Source of the DNA: Variovorax paradoxus
GTDB taxonomy: Bacteria; Pseudomonadota; Gammaproteobacteria; Burkholderiales; Burkholderiaceae_C
Length of the DNA: 64,000 bases
Assembly: GCF_009498455.1 (NCBI RefSeq)
Contig: NZ_CP045644.1
Coordinates: forward strand, 124,001-188,000
Reading direction: 5' to 3'
The position numbers were made by a program, and so were the translations under genes. The first letter of the stretch is position 1, and each line of letters begins with the position of its first letter. This document shows positions 62,086 through 64,000 of this stretch, piece after piece. Under the pieces are notes generated by a model. The model had not been told where the DNA came from. It ran no database searches and saw only the letters and a program-made list of their open reading frames with translations.

Positions 62086-63369
62086 TCACAGCCGACCGTC
62101 TGCAGCACCCAAAGGCAGCAGACTCTTCACATCGAACAGCACGGCGTTAGGTAGGCCCAACGCTTTAATACCGGCTTCTCCCAAGCTTACGAACTGATGA
62201 TGACCCACGGCCAGAACGATTGCCGCGTACTGTCCAGCCGCAGGCAGCTCGGCTAAGCATCGCAAACCGTACTCATGCTCGGCCTCGGCAACATCGATCC
62301 ACGGGTCGAACACGTCGACATGCGTGTTGTAGCTCTTCAAAGTGCGGACGATATCCACGACCTTGGTGTTGCGCACGTCGGGACAGTTTTCCTTGAAGGT
62401 CAGGCCGAGCACCAGCACCTTGCTGCCCAATACCGGCACGTTCTTGCGCAGCATCAGCTTGATGACTTCGTCTGCGACATGATGGGCCATGTTGTCATTG
62501 ATGCGGCGGCCAGCCAAAATCACCTCGGGGTGATAACCAACCTCCACCGCTTTATGGGTCAGATAGTACGGATCGACGCCGATGCAGTGCCCACCTACCA
62601 ACCCCGGACGGAACGGCAGGAAATTCCATTTCGTCCCGGCTGCTTGCAGCACTTCAAGCGTGTCGATGCCAAGTCGATGAAAAATTAGGCTGAGTTCGTT
62701 CATTAGGGCAATGTTCACATCGCGCTGCGTGTTCTCAATCACCTTTGCGGCTTCAGCCACTTTGATGCTGCTGGCTTTATGAGTACCCGCGACAATGATC
62801 TCGCGATACATCTGGTCCACAATCTCAGCAACTTCCGGCGTGCTACCGCTGGTCACCTTCTTGATATTGGGGAGGCGATGCTCCTTATCGCCGGGGTTGA
62901 TCCGCTCCGGGCTGTAGCCGCAGAAGAAATCGACATTGAATTTCTTGCCGCTGAATTTCTCCAGCACGGGCACGCACACTTCTTCTGTCGCACCGGGATA
63001 GACCGTCGATTCGAAGATGACTATCGCCCCCTTCGACATAACCTTGCCGACGGTTTCGCTGGCCTTGACCAGCGGTGTCAGGTCGGGCCGATTCGCGTTG
63101 TCGATCGGCGTAGGCACGGTCACGACAAAGACAGCGCAGTCACGCAAATCGTCCGCATGTGAGGTGAACGCCAGTTGCGTTGCCGCCTTCAACTCTTCGC
63201 TGGTGGTCTCGAGCGTTTGATCGTGTCCCTCTTGCAGCTCTGCAATGCGTTTGACATTGATGTCGAATCCGACGACTCGACGTTTTTTGCCAAATTCCAC
63301 GGCAAGAGGAAGGCCCACGTAGCCGAGACCGATGATCGCGATAGGTTGAGTTGATTGAATGACTTGCAT
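62086..63369 (-). CDS. UDP-N-acetylhexosamine 6-dehydrogenase, TviB/WbpO type
   Basis: 427 residues from the ATG at 63369. UDP-sugar dehydrogenase fold: [19 protein letters not shown], catalytic Lys208 in AEAAK, nucleophile Cys262 in [13 protein letters not shown], and the C-terminal [16 protein letters not shown]. Oxidises UDP-GlcNAc or UDP-GalNAc at C6 with two NAD+ to the uronic acid. It overlaps or nearly abuts the 4-epimerase gene, an arrangement like tviB-tviC of the Vi antigen locus. Confidence 0.92.
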   Translation of the reverse strand: MQVIQSTQPIAIIGLGYVGLPLAVEFGKKRRVVGFDINVKRIAELQEGHDQTLETTSEELKAATQLAFTSHADDLRDCAVFVVTVPTPIDNANRPDLTPLVKASETVGKVMSKGAIVIFESTVYPGATEEVCVPVLEKFSGKKFNVDFFCGYSPERINPGDKEHRLPNIKKVTSGSTPEVAEIVDQMYREIIVAGTHKASSIKVAEAAKVIENTQRDVNIALMNELSLIFHRLGIDTLEVLQAAGTKWNFLPFRPGLVGGHCIGVDPYYLTHKAVEVGYHPEVILAGRRINDNMAHHVADEVIKLMLRKNVPVLGSKVLVLGLTFKENCPDVRNTKVVDIVRTLKSYNTHVDVFDPWIDVAEAEHEYGLRCLAELPAAGQYAAIVLAVGHHQFVSLGEAGIKALGLPNAVLFDVKSLLPLGAADGRL

Positions 63370-63509
63370 GTTGAAAACACTGGGACGAAAAATTGGCGAC
63401 AGACTCAATCAAGAGCCATGCCGCCACACCGCATTCGCGGCCTGTTGACTTCAAAAGCAGTCAGACCCGTGCCGCGAACCTCAAGAACTCGGCCCGGGTC
63501 CAGACTCGA

Positions 63510-64000
63510 TTAGCGGTGCCTGACGTAAACCTCGCTGGCGTTATTCACCACCTGTGCTGATGGCAGGATCAGGCTAACCACGCGGTTCCACTTCACCAAC
63601 GGCACCGGGTCGACGTACACGACGTCATGCGACTGCAACCGGAACTGGCTTGCCAGCGCCAACGTCGCCGGATTCTTGGCATTCAGATGGAAAATGGCCG
63701 GTGCGCCGGTCGCGCCTTGGCGAATCACGTAGATCTGGCCGGCGTTGGAGGTGGTCGTCATCGGACCACCCGCCTCGCCCAAAGCCTCGCTCAAGCTCAA
63801 GCGGCCGTTGCTGCGCATGGACAGAGCGACAGGCGCCATGATTTCGCCCATGACGAAGACCTTGGAGTCCTCTCGATGCGCCACGCGAACCGTGTCACCG
63901 TTCTTCAGAGGGATGTTGTTCCCGTCATATCCAGCCTCGCGCAAACGGGTCATGTCGATCGGGATCGAGCGTCCGTCGCGAACGAGCGTGACCGCTGAAC
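63510..64000 (-). CDS. wza: Polysaccharide export outer-membrane protein, Wza-like, C-terminal part
   Basis: Cut by the right edge; about 163 C-terminal residues are present (from SAVTLVRDGRSIPIDMTRLREAGYDGNNIPLKNGDTV, quoted in outline, to SEVYVRHR). Repeated SLBB domains are visible: KVFVMGEIMAPVALSMRSNGRLSLSEALGEAGG followed by DVVYVDPVPLVKWNRVV. Wza forms the octameric channel through the outer membrane and docks with Wzc. It leads the minus-strand operon. A 140-base gap to the dehydrogenase gene contains no other gene. Confidence 0.92.
   Translation of the reverse strand, partial: SAVTLVRDGRSIPIDMTRLREAGYDGNNIPLKNGDTVRVAHREDSKVFVMGEIMAPVALSMRSNGRLSLSEALGEAGGPMTTTSNAGQIYVIRQGATGAPAIFHLNAKNPATLALASQFRLQSHDVVYVDPVPLVKWNRVVSLILPSAQVVNNASEVYVRHR

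Overview
The window reads as chromosome of a high-GC betaproteobacterium of the order Burkholderiales, most like Comamonadaceae (Variovorax or a relative). Supporting this are the overall base composition, the petABC-sspA-sspB gene order beside a tRNA-Thr, TRAP-type sugar-acid uptake, and a Wza/Wzb/Wzc polysaccharide locus. The assignment comes from gene content and style; no database was searched.

Layout. (1) 1-6.8 kb, stress and carbohydrate cluster: the tail of a DUF892 ferritin-like gene, a DUF1488 gene, a Zn-dependent formaldehyde/alcohol dehydrogenase, two small unknowns, two divergent GH13 enzymes (alpha-glucosidase and trehalose-synthase-like) and a DUF305 membrane protein. (2) 6.8-11.3 kb: a SARP-type (BTAD plus ATPase) regulator divergent from a cupin-methyltransferase pair. 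(3) 11.3-26.1 kb: a cell-surface-signalling locus with an STN/TonB-like protein, an ECF sigma factor, FecR, a 3784-residue filamentous haemagglutinin-type exoprotein and a second ECF sigma factor, all on the minus strand. (4) 26.3-33.6 kb: a LacI-type regulator divergent from a TRAP transporter, VOC protein, RuBisCO-like protein and DUF1537 kinase operon, which resembles the OiaX/OiaK arm of apionate catabolism. (5) 33.65-38.15 kb: a bidirectional terminator, tRNA-Thr(TGT), sspB, sspA and petCBA (cytochrome bc1). (6) 38.2-64 kb: exopolysaccharide/capsule region.

How the polysaccharide genes fit together. A LuxR-type regulator is divergent from a yjbE-yjbF-yjb(G+H) operon for a secreted polysaccharide. 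Then come a WbpM/PglF-like 4,6-dehydratase (minus), wzb-wzc (plus), and a long minus-strand operon running from wza (cut by the window end) through a UDP-HexNAc dehydrogenase, a UDP-HexNAc 4-epimerase, Wzx, Wzy, two glycosyltransferases, the complete UDP-L-FucNAc set (CapE, CapF, CapG), a WbuB-like transferase, a WbpV-like reductase, a PglC-like initiating transferase, a PglD-like acetyltransferase and a VanZ-family protein. The stretch from about 56 to 61 kb (glycosyltransferases, Wzy, Wzx) is visibly AT-rich against its neighbours, as expected of a serotype-determining segment acquired by transfer.

I saw no CRISPR array, insertion sequence, prophage or rRNA. The most interesting leads are the RuBisCO-like operon with an unexplained VOC gene, the giant adhesin bracketed by two ECF sigma factors with no transporter partner in view, and the yjbG-yjbH fusion with tandem hairpins at the start of yjbF.
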